A stretch of 64,000 bases of DNA from Luteibacter rhizovicinus DSM 16549 (lineage in GTDB: Bacteria > Pseudomonadota > Gammaproteobacteria > Xanthomonadales > Rhodanobacteraceae). The stretch is taken from NCBI RefSeq assembly GCF_001887595.1, contig NZ_CP017480.1:1957001-2021000 (forward strand), read 5' to 3'. Below the pieces are notes generated by a model. It was not told the DNA's origin. It was given only the letters and a program-made list of their open reading frames with translations, and did no database searches. Below are positions 7,732 to 17,042 of this stretch, piece after piece. Every line of letters begins with the position of its first letter. Within the stretch, counting starts at the first letter, position 1. A program made the position numbers and the translations under genes.

Positions 7732-9723
7732 TTAGCGCTTGGAGAGGTCCAGGGCGTAGACCGCGGTGCCGTCGCCGTTGTCGCGGAGCTGCTTGATGGC
7801 GAGGTGCTGGGCTTTGGCGATGTCTTCCTTGCCGGCGGCCGCGGTGAAGGTCAGCGTGCCCTTGGTCTTGACCGGGATGAAGCTCCACGAACGCTTGTCG
7901 ACGTCCTTGGCGGTGATGGTTTTCTTCGCTTCCACCCACTTGATCACGACTTCACGGTTGCCGTCCGGCGCGTTCAGCACGACGGACTCACCATTCATGC
8001 CCGGAAAACCGCCGCCGCCATTCGCACGGTAGCTGTTGGTGACGACGATGACCGGCTGGCTGTCCTGGAGCAGCTTGCCCTTGTAGCGGAGATTGCCGAT
8101 GCGCTGGCCTTCCGGCTGGGTGATGTCGATCGTGTACGTGATGCCGCCCTGCATCTGGTCGAAGTTGTACGCCACGAACTTGCCGGTCAGCGGCTGCTCG
8201 CCTTCCTTCGACGGATCGATCTGGTTGAAGCGACGTGCCGACTCCTCCAGCCATGCCTTCACGCCGGCGCCGTCGATCTTCACCGCGGCGAGCGTGTTCG
8301 GGTAGAAGTACAAGTCCGCGGCGTTGCGGATCGTCATCGGGCCCTTCGGCACATCGGTGTAGTCGTCCGGACCACCGAAACCCGTGCGGAACGCCGAGGC
8401 TGCGGAGACTACCGGGACGTCCTTCCACTCCGGGTGGGTACGGCTCAGTTCGTCACGTGCGTAGTCGGCCTGCGCGGCGTTGACCACGGCGATCGCGCTC
8501 ATGTTGCCCTCGTCGGCGAAGTAGCTCGACAGATCGTGGTCGGTCGCGCCGATGGGCGTGTTGACGTAAGCGATCGCGGCTTCGTGAGCTTCCTTCACGA
8601 TCGGCGCGATGGTCGGATCGGCGGCTACGCATTCGTTTTTCTTCGGGCAGATAGGACGAACCTGGCTGTGGCTCTTGTCCTTTTCCACCACCCAGCGATC
8701 ACCTTCGCGTTTCAGCGTCATGTTGATCACGCCGAGGTCCTTGCCGAAGAAGCCACCCATGACGGCAGGCACGCCACGCACGATGCCGCGCTTCGCGTCC
8801 ACGTCCTTCATGTCCATGTAGCGGGGCCCCGGAAACTCGGTATGCGAGTGACCGAGCAGCAGCGCATCGATGCCCGGCACGCCGGCGAGGTACCAGCCAC
8901 CGTTCTCCATCTGCGGCGTGTACGGTGCCGTGTTGAGGCCGCCGTGCAGGATCGCGACGACCAGGTCGGGCTTCTGGGCGAGCACCTCGGGCATATAGCG
9001 GTTCGCGGCCTCGACGACGCCGTCGACGGTGACCTTGCCCTGCAGGTTGTGCTTGTCCCAGTCCATGATGGGCGGAGGCGTGAAACCGATGATGCCGATC
9101 TTCAGCGTGGTCGGAACCACCTTGCCCTTCGCCGTGGTGACGTTGACCGTCTTGGTCACGATGGTCCACGGCTTGAAGATCGGCTTGCCGTCACGTGCGC
9201 TGTAGACGTTGGACAGCACCAGCGGGAACTTCGGCCCGGCGCACTGCTGTGCCTTGACACCATCGACGTTCATCGCCGTATTGGTGACCTGGGCAAGGAA
9301 GGGCAGGCCGTAGTTGAATTCGTGGTTGCCGGCGGTTCCGCCGTCGTAACCGATCGCGTCCATCGCGGCGTAGATGCCCAGCTCCGTATCGCACCCCACC
9401 GGCTTGACCATGGCCTGGTAGTCGGCGAGGACGGAACCCTGGATGGTGTCGCCGCTGTCGAACAGCACGGTGTTCGGGAATTCCTGGCGAGCCTGCCGGA
9501 TCAGCGTGGCCACGCGCTCATAGCCGAAGGTCGGGTCATCCTTCTGCTTGTAGTAGTCGTACGAAAGAATGTTCGAATGGACGTCGGTCGTCTCGAGGAT
9601 GGCCAGGTCCAGCGTCGCACCATCGTTGATCGCGGCGGGATGGGCGGTCTTGTCTTTCGGCGCGCCGGCGCAGGAGGCGAGCAGGGCGGCCGAGAGCGTG
9701 GCCATCGCGAGATGCTTGAGCAT
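7732..9723 (-). CDS. cpdB: 2',3'-cyclic-nucleotide 2'-phosphodiesterase/3'-nucleotidase, lipoprotein
   Basis: Predicted exported hydrolase of 2',3'-cyclic nucleotides and 3'-nucleotides, releasing nucleoside and phosphate. The signal peptide ends in a lipobox (ALLASC), so the protein should be a lipoprotein and not freely periplasmic like E. coli CpdB. Calcineurin-type metal motifs occur in order: ETTDVHSN, DSGDTIQGS, AGNHEFNYG and GHSHTEFPG. The C-terminal 5'-nucleotidase domain includes RTGFGGPDDYTD and TNSYRANGGGGFPG. At 663 aa it matches CpdB (~650). It is on the same strand as the NPP-type phosphodiesterase upstream, separated by a REP pair. Confidence 0.9.
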   Translation of the reverse strand: MLKHLAMATLSAALLASCAGAPKDKTAHPAAINDGATLDLAILETTDVHSNILSYDYYKQKDDPTFGYERVATLIRQARQEFPNTVLFDSGDTIQGSVLADYQAMVKPVGCDTELGIYAAMDAIGYDGGTAGNHEFNYGLPFLAQVTNTAMNVDGVKAQQCAGPKFPLVLSNVYSARDGKPIFKPWTIVTKTVNVTTAKGKVVPTTLKIGIIGFTPPPIMDWDKHNLQGKVTVDGVVEAANRYMPEVLAQKPDLVVAILHGGLNTAPYTPQMENGGWYLAGVPGIDALLLGHSHTEFPGPRYMDMKDVDAKRGIVRGVPAVMGGFFGKDLGVINMTLKREGDRWVVEKDKSHSQVRPICPKKNECVAADPTIAPIVKEAHEAAIAYVNTPIGATDHDLSSYFADEGNMSAIAVVNAAQADYARDELSRTHPEWKDVPVVSAASAFRTGFGGPDDYTDVPKGPMTIRNAADLYFYPNTLAAVKIDGAGVKAWLEESARRFNQIDPSKEGEQPLTGKFVAYNFDQMQGGITYTIDITQPEGQRIGNLRYKGKLLQDSQPVIVVTNSYRANGGGGFPGMNGESVVLNAPDGNREVVIKWVEAKKTITAKDVDKRSWSFIPVKTKGTLTFTAAAGKEDIAKAQHLAIKQLRDNGDGTAVYALDLSKR

Positions 9724-9784
9724 GGGGGTATCCGGTGGGACGTAAGGTATCGGGTCGGAAAACTAGCAGAAACGCGCGCCTATT

Positions 9785-9866
9785 GTAGGAGCCGATTCAT
9801 CGGCGATCCCGCGGCAGCGGGCCGGGTTGCCGCGACCTGGTTTTCGCCGATGAATCGGCTCCTACC
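9785..9866. repeat. REP inverted pair
   Basis: GTAGGAGCCGATTCATCGGCGAT and its inverted copy flank about 37 bp that includes CCCGCGGCAGCGGG. It lies between the two minus-strand phosphodiesterase genes and may form a strong mRNA hairpin that separates their transcripts. Confidence 0.92.
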
Positions 9867-9882
9867 GTAAGCGCGTGTTTGG

Positions 9883-11805
9883 TCAGGGCAGGTGTTCGGC
9901 CCTGGCCTGGTCGAAGTACGTGTACACCTTGCCGTTATCGTTCAGCTGCTTGGTCTTGAGGACGAAGCGGTAGGCGGTGCGATTCATCGGCGCGCCGTTG
10001 ACCTGGCGGACGTCGAGGCCGGTCGCGGTGTCCGTGGTCACGTCGACGGGTCTCACCGCGAGGCCATCGCCGTTGCGACCTTCGATCGCCTCACGCAGCA
10101 CGCGGCCGTCCGGCTTGCCGAAATCCAGCTCGAGGACGGCTGCCAGCGTGGGCGCGAGATCCACGTTGCCGCTGGGCAGCTCGCTGCGCACGTTCTTGCG
10201 GAAGTCGGGGCCGCTGACCAGCAGCAGGTTGTGCACGTCGACGGGACTGAAGCTGCCGTGCATGCCGCGCTCGTTCGACATGCTGGTGTAGACAGTGCCC
10301 TTGAAGCCCTGCACGGTCGCGTCCGCATCGAAGTCGTAGCTAGCCACGATGTCCGGTGCGCGCTTGTTCGCCAGGTGCACGCTGCCGAGCGGCAGGGTGC
10401 CCGGAATCTTGCCGTAGCGTGCATCGACGAAGATCGCGCCGAAAGCCTCCTGGCTCTGCAGGAAGCGCACGGCCTTGAGTACCTGCGTGCGATCGTGTTC
10501 GGGCTGATAGAGGTACTCGCTCCCGCCGTTGGGCGCGATGACGAAGGACTGCTTCGGCAGCTCGGCCGGAACCTTATACGCCGGCGTCGTGTACGGACCA
10601 GGCTTGCCACAGAGCTTGCCGTCGTCGTCGAAGCGCGTCGGCCGCAGCGGTTTACCATCGGCCTGGATGCCGGACATCACGGGCACGTAGAGGCAGCCGT
10701 AGCCGTCGAAGGCCGTGAAACCCGCACGGGTCATTTCATCGGCCAGGCGGATCGCACCGGATACGGAGTAGCCCCACTCGCCATCGGGCTTGCCGACGCG
10801 GCCATCCGAGATCGTCCGTAGCGGGAACTGCTCTACAGGCGCCGACACGTTGCTATGCGCATGGTCGGAGACGATGACCAGGTCGGTGTCGGCGTCCATG
10901 CCCAGTTCCTTCAGGCGGGCCTGCAACTTGCCGAGCAGTTCGTCCTGTGCGCGCAGCGCCAGGTGGAAGTTCGGCGAGCCGACGCCGTAGAGGTGCTCGG
11001 TGGAGTCGGGATTCCGCAACCAGACGAAGCTCACGTCCGGCTTCTCCACCGGAAGGATGTACGTCAGGAAGGCATTCATCAGGTACGCGTTGGCGACGGT
11101 CGGCGGTGCACCCGCCGCATCGGACGCGTCGGAGGTCACGCCGTCCTTCAAGGTGACCAGGGGCAACGGCGCGGTCGGCGTCCCGTTGTCGGGCTCGAGC
11201 TGGAAGCGATCCGCGTCGTAGGCGTGAACGGTGTTTGCGGGGAGTGGCAGACCCGCCTTGGTCAGGCGCCTGGCGAAAGCCAGCGGCAGTGCCACGTTCT
11301 CGTCGAGGATGACGCCGCCCTCGTGGATGTCCTGCATGAACGCGGGTCCGGACTTGCCGACCACCGCGGTCTTCAGGCCGGCCTTGCGTGCGCGTTCGAG
11401 TAGCGTCGGCGCCTGCAGCAGGTCGTGCTGCCAATGATCGTCGAGGGCGCGAAGGACGGCGTAATCCTCCGTATAGATCGGTGCGTTGTAATCGCTCGGC
11501 GCACCCTTGGCGTCGAAGCCCGTGGCGCCCGGCGCCCAGAAACGGTTGCCGAAGAAGCCGATCGTCCCCGGGAACGAGCCGGTGGCGAAGCTCGACGCGT
11601 TGATCATGGTGAAGGTGGGGTAGGTCGCGTGGTTGTCCGCGAAGAACGTGCCTTGTTTCGCCAGCCTGGCCAGGTTGGGCGTGTCGTCCTCGCTGATCGC
11701 ATCCGGCCGCATACCGTCCCAGACGAAGACGATGACCCGATGCGCGTGGGCATCCACGGTGACCGCCGCAAGGAGGAGGGTGGCCAGTGTGGCGAGTCGA
11801 CGCAT
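9883..11805 (-). CDS. exported NPP-type phosphodiesterase/nucleotide pyrophosphatase
   Basis: Alkaline-phosphatase-superfamily enzyme (type I phosphodiesterase) predicted to cleave phosphodiester or pyrophosphate bonds. A signal peptide (MRRLATLATLLLAAVTVDAHA) is followed by the first metal-binding Asp in FVWDGMRPDA, the nucleophile-Thr region ATYPTFTMINASSFATG, then DSTEHLYG, VSDHAHSN and a late MHGSFSPVDVHN that supplies the remaining zinc ligands. Its 640 aa exceed the ~400-aa core because of inserts around residues 200-250 and 350-430. It is divergent from the TonB receptor and in line with the cpdB-like gene. Substrate is unknown; nucleotides or phospholipid headgroups are both possible. 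Confidence 0.85.
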   Translation of the reverse strand: MRRLATLATLLLAAVTVDAHAHRVIVFVWDGMRPDAISEDDTPNLARLAKQGTFFADNHATYPTFTMINASSFATGSFPGTIGFFGNRFWAPGATGFDAKGAPSDYNAPIYTEDYAVLRALDDHWQHDLLQAPTLLERARKAGLKTAVVGKSGPAFMQDIHEGGVILDENVALPLAFARRLTKAGLPLPANTVHAYDADRFQLEPDNGTPTAPLPLVTLKDGVTSDASDAAGAPPTVANAYLMNAFLTYILPVEKPDVSFVWLRNPDSTEHLYGVGSPNFHLALRAQDELLGKLQARLKELGMDADTDLVIVSDHAHSNVSAPVEQFPLRTISDGRVGKPDGEWGYSVSGAIRLADEMTRAGFTAFDGYGCLYVPVMSGIQADGKPLRPTRFDDDGKLCGKPGPYTTPAYKVPAELPKQSFVIAPNGGSEYLYQPEHDRTQVLKAVRFLQSQEAFGAIFVDARYGKIPGTLPLGSVHLANKRAPDIVASYDFDADATVQGFKGTVYTSMSNERGMHGSFSPVDVHNLLLVSGPDFRKNVRSELPSGNVDLAPTLAAVLELDFGKPDGRVLREAIEGRNGDGLAVRPVDVTTDTATGLDVRQVNGAPMNRTAYRFVLKTKQLNDNGKVYTYFDQARAEHLP

Positions 11806-11985
11806 GACAGGTTTCCGTGAGGATAAAAGGTGAGCATGTTGACGACGACGTGTTTCAGTTCCGGGACGGCGCCTCGTTAAGTGCGACGCACGTCACCCCA
11901 TCGCAAGAATCACATCGTTTCGTAAGAAAACATACATGTCGCCATCGCAGGCTAGTCGGCTTCCCCCACGACGAGCTCCCTGTCG

Positions 11986-14289
11986 ATGATGCTTTCCCGC
12001 CGTACCCTGTTCCTCGCCCTTGCCTCCGCCATGGCCCTCCAGGCCCATGCCGAGGACGTACCGCCGCCCGCCACCGCCGACCAGGCACAGCAACTCGAAG
12101 GCGTGTCGGTGATCGGCCAGGGCGAGACACGACAGGTGCAGCGCATCACGCCCGCCGACCAGGCGATCCTGCCGCCGGGTACCAGCCCGCAGAAGATCCT
12201 GAACCGGCTGCCTGGCGTCTCCGTACAGTCCAACGATGCCTTCGGCGCCAACGAAGAGTCGCAGACGATCACCTTGCGCGGTTTCAACACGACCCGCCTG
12301 GGCTACACGCTGGATGGCCTGCCGCTGGGCGATAACGCCTATGGCAACTACAACGGCCTGAACATCTCGCGCGCCCTGATCGCCGAGAACATGGCCACGG
12401 TGGAGCTGTCCGAAGGTATCGGTGCGCTCGGCACCGCATCGACCAGCAACCTCGGCGGCGCGATCCAGTATTTCTCGTCGGATCCGGCGAAGACCTTTGG
12501 CGGCAAGGTCGCGCAGACCTTCGGCAGCGACCATAACCGTCGCAGCTATGCGCGCATCGATACCGGCGATTACAAGGGCTTCTCGATGTACCTGTCCGGC
12601 GCGCACACCGACGCGGACATGTGGGCCAACCCCAACTCACCGACCAACACCAAGCAGTTCAACGGCAAGGCCGTCTACGAGTTCGGCGAAGGCAATCGCA
12701 TCACCGGTTTCGCCGACACCTCGCGCACCAGCCAGGCGGATTATGCGTATCTCTCCAAGAGTGGCATGCAGCGGGGCCTCGGTTGGGACTGGAATCTCTA
12801 TGCGCCCGACTGGAAGCGCGCGTTGGCGGCAGCGTATTGCGCGCCTGCCTACACCAAGGGTGGCGTGAGCGATCCGCGTTGCGGCTTCTCCGGTGGCGTC
12901 GACAATATCGACGATGCGTATTACCAGAGCCGCGCCCTGCGTAGCGACGATCTGTACTACCTGGCCGGCGACTTCACCGTGTCCGATGCCGGCACGTTGC
13001 ATACGCAGGTTTACCACCATGAGGACGCTGGCCAGGGTCACTGGTGGTCGCCAGGCCAGAAATCGTATCCGGGTACCGCGCAGGAACTGCCGATCTCAAT
13101 CCGCAGCACCAACTACACGATCAACCGTAACGGCGCGATCGCGTCGCTGGCGTGGGATCTCGGCGGCCATCATGTCGAAGGCGGCATCTGGTACGAAAAG
13201 AACGACCACCACGTCGAGCGTAACTTCTACTACATCGACGGCCCGGTGAGCGACGACCGCTATCTGTCCGACCCGAATCGTCGCCTGTTCGCCCAGGACT
13301 ACGTGATCACGACCAAGCAGGCCTACCTGCAGGACAGCTTCAAGGCGTTCGACGATCGACTCAGTGTCGACGTTGGCGTGAAGAGCCCCCACACCACCAT
13401 GACCGCGCGCGAACTGCCCGGTGTGGAGAGTCCGTACGCCAACGGTACGCTGAAGGCCGAGAAGTCCTTCCTGCCCCAGGCGGGCCTGGCCTATCAGCTG
13501 GCGCCCGGCCAGGAGCTGTTCCTGTCCTATGCCAAGAACATCGCTGCCTTCCAGGGCGGTGGTGCGGGTGGCCCACTCTCCGTATCGCAGGCCGCGTTCA
13601 ACGGTACCAAGTCCAGCCTGAAGCCGGAGGAATCGCGCAGCATCGACGGTGGCTTCCGTAGTGTCGGTGCGTGGTACGAGGCGTCCGTCGCCCTCTACGA
13701 CGTGAAGTTCGACAACCGCCTGCTTTCGCTCAATCCCTGCCCGAGCATCGAACAGGGCACGCGTCCCGAATGCAATACGGCCTTTGTCAACGTGGGCTCG
13801 GTCAGCAGCCGCGGTGCGGAGTTCACCTTTATCTGGAAACCCATCCGTGGCTTCCAGTGGTACAACTCGGCCTCGTTCAATCGCTCGAAGTACGACGACA
13901 ACTACATTGCCAACGGACAGGTCGTGCCGGTGAAGGACAAGACCACGGTCGATACGCCCAAGCGGATGTTCGCCAGCGAAATCAGCTATACCTACGGTCC
14001 GTGGTCGGCCAGCCTGCAGGGCAAGTACACGGGCAAGCGCTATTACACGTATACGAACGACCAGAGCGTTGCCGGCGCCACGGCCTTCGACTTCGGCGCG
14101 AGCTACAACTTCGGTCCGATCGCCAGCCTCAAGGCACTCACCCTGGCTCTCAACATCACGAACCTCACCGATCACCGCTATGCGACCAACCTGACCGCTT
14201 TCGCGGCCACGGATCCGAACGGCCGTGCGCTTGCCTTCCATGCCAGCGCCCCGCGCCAGAGCTTCGTCACCCTGACGGCGGATTTCTGA
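11986..14289 (+). CDS. TonB-dependent outer-membrane receptor
   Basis: Gated beta-barrel for energy-dependent import of a large or scarce substrate. The N-terminal signal peptide (LFLALASAMALQAHA) is followed by a plug domain: LEGVSVIGQGE, PQKILNRLPGVSVQSND, ITLRGFNTTRLGYTLDGLPLGD. The barrel ends in SFVTLTADF, with the terminal Phe needed for BAM assembly. The product is 767 aa. The gene overlaps the GlpQ-like phosphodiesterase by one base (TGATG) and is divergent from two other exported phosphodiesterases. A phosphorylated ligand such as a phosphodiester or nucleotide is therefore more plausible than a siderophore. The 180-bp divergent region shows no clear Pho box or Fur box by eye. Confidence 0.93.
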   Translation: MMLSRRTLFLALASAMALQAHAEDVPPPATADQAQQLEGVSVIGQGETRQVQRITPADQAILPPGTSPQKILNRLPGVSVQSNDAFGANEESQTITLRGFNTTRLGYTLDGLPLGDNAYGNYNGLNISRALIAENMATVELSEGIGALGTASTSNLGGAIQYFSSDPAKTFGGKVAQTFGSDHNRRSYARIDTGDYKGFSMYLSGAHTDADMWANPNSPTNTKQFNGKAVYEFGEGNRITGFADTSRTSQADYAYLSKSGMQRGLGWDWNLYAPDWKRALAAAYCAPAYTKGGVSDPRCGFSGGVDNIDDAYYQSRALRSDDLYYLAGDFTVSDAGTLHTQVYHHEDAGQGHWWSPGQKSYPGTAQELPISIRSTNYTINRNGAIASLAWDLGGHHVEGGIWYEKNDHHVERNFYYIDGPVSDDRYLSDPNRRLFAQDYVITTKQAYLQDSFKAFDDRLSVDVGVKSPHTTMTARELPGVESPYANGTLKAEKSFLPQAGLAYQLAPGQELFLSYAKNIAAFQGGGAGGPLSVSQAAFNGTKSSLKPEESRSIDGGFRSVGAWYEASVALYDVKFDNRLLSLNPCPSIEQGTRPECNTAFVNVGSVSSRGAEFTFIWKPIRGFQWYNSASFNRSKYDDNYIANGQVVPVKDKTTVDTPKRMFASEISYTYGPWSASLQGKYTGKRYYTYTNDQSVAGATAFDFGASYNFGPIASLKALTLALNITNLTDHRYATNLTAFAATDPNGRALAFHASAPRQSFVTLTADF

Positions 14290-15416
14290 TGATGGCCAGA
14301 ACAAGCGGCTCGCATGCACGCGCCTCGTTTGCCCTATCCTCGTGCGCTCTCGTCCTGGCGCTCGGAGTGTTTTCGATGTCCACGCATGCCGCACCGGCGA
14401 AGCCGCTTGCCGCGAAGGTCCTGGTCATAGGCCATCGCGGTGCCAGCGCGCTGCGCCCGGAGCACACGCTCGCCTCCTACGCCGTGGCGATCCAGGACGG
14501 TGCCGATTTCGTCGAGCCCGACCTGGTCTCGACGAAGGACGGGGTGCTGGTGATCCGCCATGAAAACGAGATCGGCGGCACGACCGACGTGGCGGCGCAT
14601 CCGGAATTTGCCGGGCGGCGCACGACGAAGACGGTCGATGGCGTCCAGATCACCGGCTGGTTCACCGAGGACTTCACCCTCGCCGAGCTGAAAACCCTGC
14701 GGGCCCGCGAGCGCCTGGCTGATATCCGCAAGGCCAATACCGCGTTCGATGGCCAGTTCAGCGTACCGACCTTCGACGAGATGATCGAGTTCGTCGCTGC
14801 GGAGTCGTCGGCTCGCGGGCGGGTCATCGGCATCATTCCCGAGATCAAGCACGCCACGTATTTCCACGGCGTAGGCCTGCCGATGGAAGACAAGCTGCTG
14901 GCTACCCTCGCTGCGCACGCCTATACGCGGTCCGCACCGATCGAGATACAGTCCTTCGAGATCGGCAACCTGAAGTACCTGCGTGGCAAGCTCGGCAAAG
15001 CGCATCCGAATATCCGCCTGCTCCAGCTGATCGACGACCCTGCGGCGCACCCGGCCGACGACGCCGGGACGACCTACGGCGCGATGATGACGCCGAAGGG
15101 GCTCAAGGCGATCGCCGCCTATGCCGACGCCATCGGGCCCTCGACGCGCAGCATCATCCCGCTGGGCAAGGATGGCCGGCTTGCGCCAGTGGCTCCGCTG
15201 GTCCATGACGCGCATGCGGCGGGCCTCGAGGTCCACCCGTACACCTTCCGGCCGGAGAACCACTTCCTGGCTGCGGATTTCCGTAACGAGGCCGGCGATG
15301 CCGCGCGCAACGAGGCGGGTTCCGTGGCGGAGATCCGGGCGTACCTGGCCACCGGTATCGATGCTTTCTTCACCGACGATCCCGCCCTGGGCCGCAGGGC
15401 GCTCGACGGCAAATAG
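14289..15416 (+). CDS. glpQ: glycerophosphodiester phosphodiesterase, exported
   Basis: Hydrolyses glycerophosphodiesters to glycerol-3-phosphate and an alcohol. After a signal peptide (ALSSCALVLALGVFSMSTHA) the catalytic start VIGHRGASALRPEHTLASY carries the HR pair, EPDLVSTKDGVLVIRHE gives the metal-binding Glu/Asp and the second His, and the end has FFTDDPALGRRAL. Length of 375 aa matches GlpQ (~358). ATG 14289 overlaps the receptor stop as TGATG, so receptor and enzyme are co-translated. This pairing suggests uptake and degradation of the same class of phosphodiesters, such as phospholipid or teichoic-acid fragments. Confidence 0.93.
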   Translation: MMARTSGSHARASFALSSCALVLALGVFSMSTHAAPAKPLAAKVLVIGHRGASALRPEHTLASYAVAIQDGADFVEPDLVSTKDGVLVIRHENEIGGTTDVAAHPEFAGRRTTKTVDGVQITGWFTEDFTLAELKTLRARERLADIRKANTAFDGQFSVPTFDEMIEFVAAESSARGRVIGIIPEIKHATYFHGVGLPMEDKLLATLAAHAYTRSAPIEIQSFEIGNLKYLRGKLGKAHPNIRLLQLIDDPAAHPADDAGTTYGAMMTPKGLKAIAAYADAIGPSTRSIIPLGKDGRLAPVAPLVHDAHAAGLEVHPYTFRPENHFLAADFRNEAGDAARNEAGSVAEIRAYLATGIDAFFTDDPALGRRALDGK

Positions 15417-15484
15417 CTCCCAAAGACGACAGGCTCCGGCCACACCGCTATGATCCCGGCTCAGCCAGCTCCAGGGATCCCCCG

Positions 15485-16993
15485 ATGTCGTTAGCCAAGT
15501 TCCTCCGCCACAAGTCCGTCGAGCAACTGCAGGCCGAGGTGGGCCAGCGCAAGGACTTCAGGCGGGTGCTCGGTCTGTGGCAGCTCACCGCCATCGGCAT
15601 CGGCGGCATCATCGGCGTGGGCATCTTCGTGCTCGCCGGCCAGCAGGCGGCACTCAATGCCGGCCCTGCCGTCGCGCTCAGCTTCATCATCGCCGGCCTG
15701 GGCAGCGCCTGCGCCGCGCTCTGCTACGCCGAGTTCGCCGGCCTGATTCCGGTCACCGGCAGCGCGTACACCTACGGCTACGCCGTACTCGGCGAAGGCG
15801 CGGCGTGGATCATCGGCTGGGACCTGCTGCTCGAATATGCGCTGGTGGTCGCGGTCGTCGCCATCGGCTGGTCCGGTTACGTGCAGGTCTTACTGTCTTC
15901 CGCAGGCGTGCACCTGCCCGAGTGGGCGCAGAAGAGCATGAGCGCCGACACCATGGCGTACTACTGGCAGCAGGCCATCGGGTCGTTGGGCGTAACCGTC
16001 GCCCATCCCGTCGCCGCTCCGACGGATGGACATCGATTCAACATCATCGCCGCCGGCATCTCGCTGTTCGTCGCGATCCTGCTCTCCGTCAAGACAGAGT
16101 GGGGCGCTCGCCTCAATACGGTCATCGTCGGTATCAAGGTGATCGGCGTGGCGCTGGTGATCGGCGTCGGCGCGTTCTACATCAATACGGCCAACTGGCA
16201 CCCGTTCATCCCCGAGCGCGTGTTCGATGCCAAGGGCATGGGCCACTTCGGCTGGCAGGGCGTGCTGACCGGGGCGAGCGTCGTGTTCTTCGCGGTGTTC
16301 GGTTATGACACGCTCACCACGGCTGCCGAGGAAGCGAAGAACCCGCAGCGCGATCTTCCGCGCGCGGTGCTGCTGTCGCTGGCGGTAGCCATGGTGCTCT
16401 ATATCGCGGTATCCCTGGTGCTCACCGGCATCGTTCCCTACGGCACGCTCAACGGTGAGGCGTCGGTCTCCGACGCCTTCAACGCCATCGGTTTGCCGTG
16501 GCTGAGCAATGTCATCGCCGTCGCCGCCGTCATCGGCGTCATCAGTGTGCTGTTCGCCTTCATGCTGGGCGCGGCGCGCATCTGGTTTGCGTTGTCGCGC
16601 GACGGGCTCCTTCCCGCCTGGTTCGCCCGCGTGCATCCGCGCTTCGGAACGCCCGCACGCCCGACCATGATCCTTGGCATCTTCACGGCTGTGGTCGCTG
16701 GCCTGTTGCCGATCGGCGAGGTGGCCGAGCTGGTGAACATCGGGACGCTGAGCGCGTTCATCCTCATCTGTGCGTCCGTGCTCGTACTGCGCGTGCGCAA
16801 GCCGGACCTCGAACGGAAGTTCAAGACACCGGCCGTGTGGTTCGTCGCCCCGCTGGGCATCCTGTTCTCGCTGGCGCTGATCTGGGGCCTGCCGTGGATC
16901 ACCTTCGAGCGCTTCGCCATCTGGATGGCGATCGGGTTGATCGTTTACTTCACCTACGGCGTGAAGCACAGCAAGCTCAACCGCACGAACTGA
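15485..16993 (+). CDS. APC-family amino-acid permease
   Basis: A 502-aa inner-membrane transporter. The conserved first helix GIGGIIGVGIFVLAGQQA is near residue 45, and FAEFAGLIPVTGSAYTYGY-type helix 3 (YAEFAGLIPVTGSAYTYG) follows. About twelve hydrophobic segments are visible, with FGYDTLTTAAEEAKNPQRD between helices 6 and 7. This combination marks the YfnA/cationic amino-acid transporter branch. The N-terminal leader RHKSVEQLQAEVG is typical of that group. It appears to be a single-gene unit, convergent with the outer-membrane protein downstream. Exact substrate cannot be read. Confidence 0.9.
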   Translation: MSLAKFLRHKSVEQLQAEVGQRKDFRRVLGLWQLTAIGIGGIIGVGIFVLAGQQAALNAGPAVALSFIIAGLGSACAALCYAEFAGLIPVTGSAYTYGYAVLGEGAAWIIGWDLLLEYALVVAVVAIGWSGYVQVLLSSAGVHLPEWAQKSMSADTMAYYWQQAIGSLGVTVAHPVAAPTDGHRFNIIAAGISLFVAILLSVKTEWGARLNTVIVGIKVIGVALVIGVGAFYINTANWHPFIPERVFDAKGMGHFGWQGVLTGASVVFFAVFGYDTLTTAAEEAKNPQRDLPRAVLLSLAVAMVLYIAVSLVLTGIVPYGTLNGEASVSDAFNAIGLPWLSNVIAVAAVIGVISVLFAFMLGAARIWFALSRDGLLPAWFARVHPRFGTPARPTMILGIFTAVVAGLLPIGEVAELVNIGTLSAFILICASVLVLRVRKPDLERKFKTPAVWFVAPLGILFSLALIWGLPWITFERFAIWMAIGLIVYFTYGVKHSKLNRTN

Positions 16994-17003
16994 TTCGGCG
17001 GGT

Positions 17004-17040
17004 GCGAGGGAGCGGTCGCCCAGCGCGACCGCCCCCTCGC
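17004..17040. terminator. long hairpin between convergent genes
   Basis: GCGAGGG-A-GCGGTCGC pairs with GCGACCGC-C-CCCTCGC, a stem of about 15 bp with one mismatch and a 5-nt loop. It fills the gap between the permease stop and the outer-membrane protein stop. No T-tract on either side, so it may work with Rho or only protect 3' ends. Confidence 0.6.
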
Positions 17041-17042
17041 GT

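Noticed and set aside
11806..11985. Pho box in the divergent phosphodiesterase/receptor region
   Set aside because: I looked for CTGTCAT-type direct repeats on both strands and found none convincing. Phosphate control remains inference from gene content.
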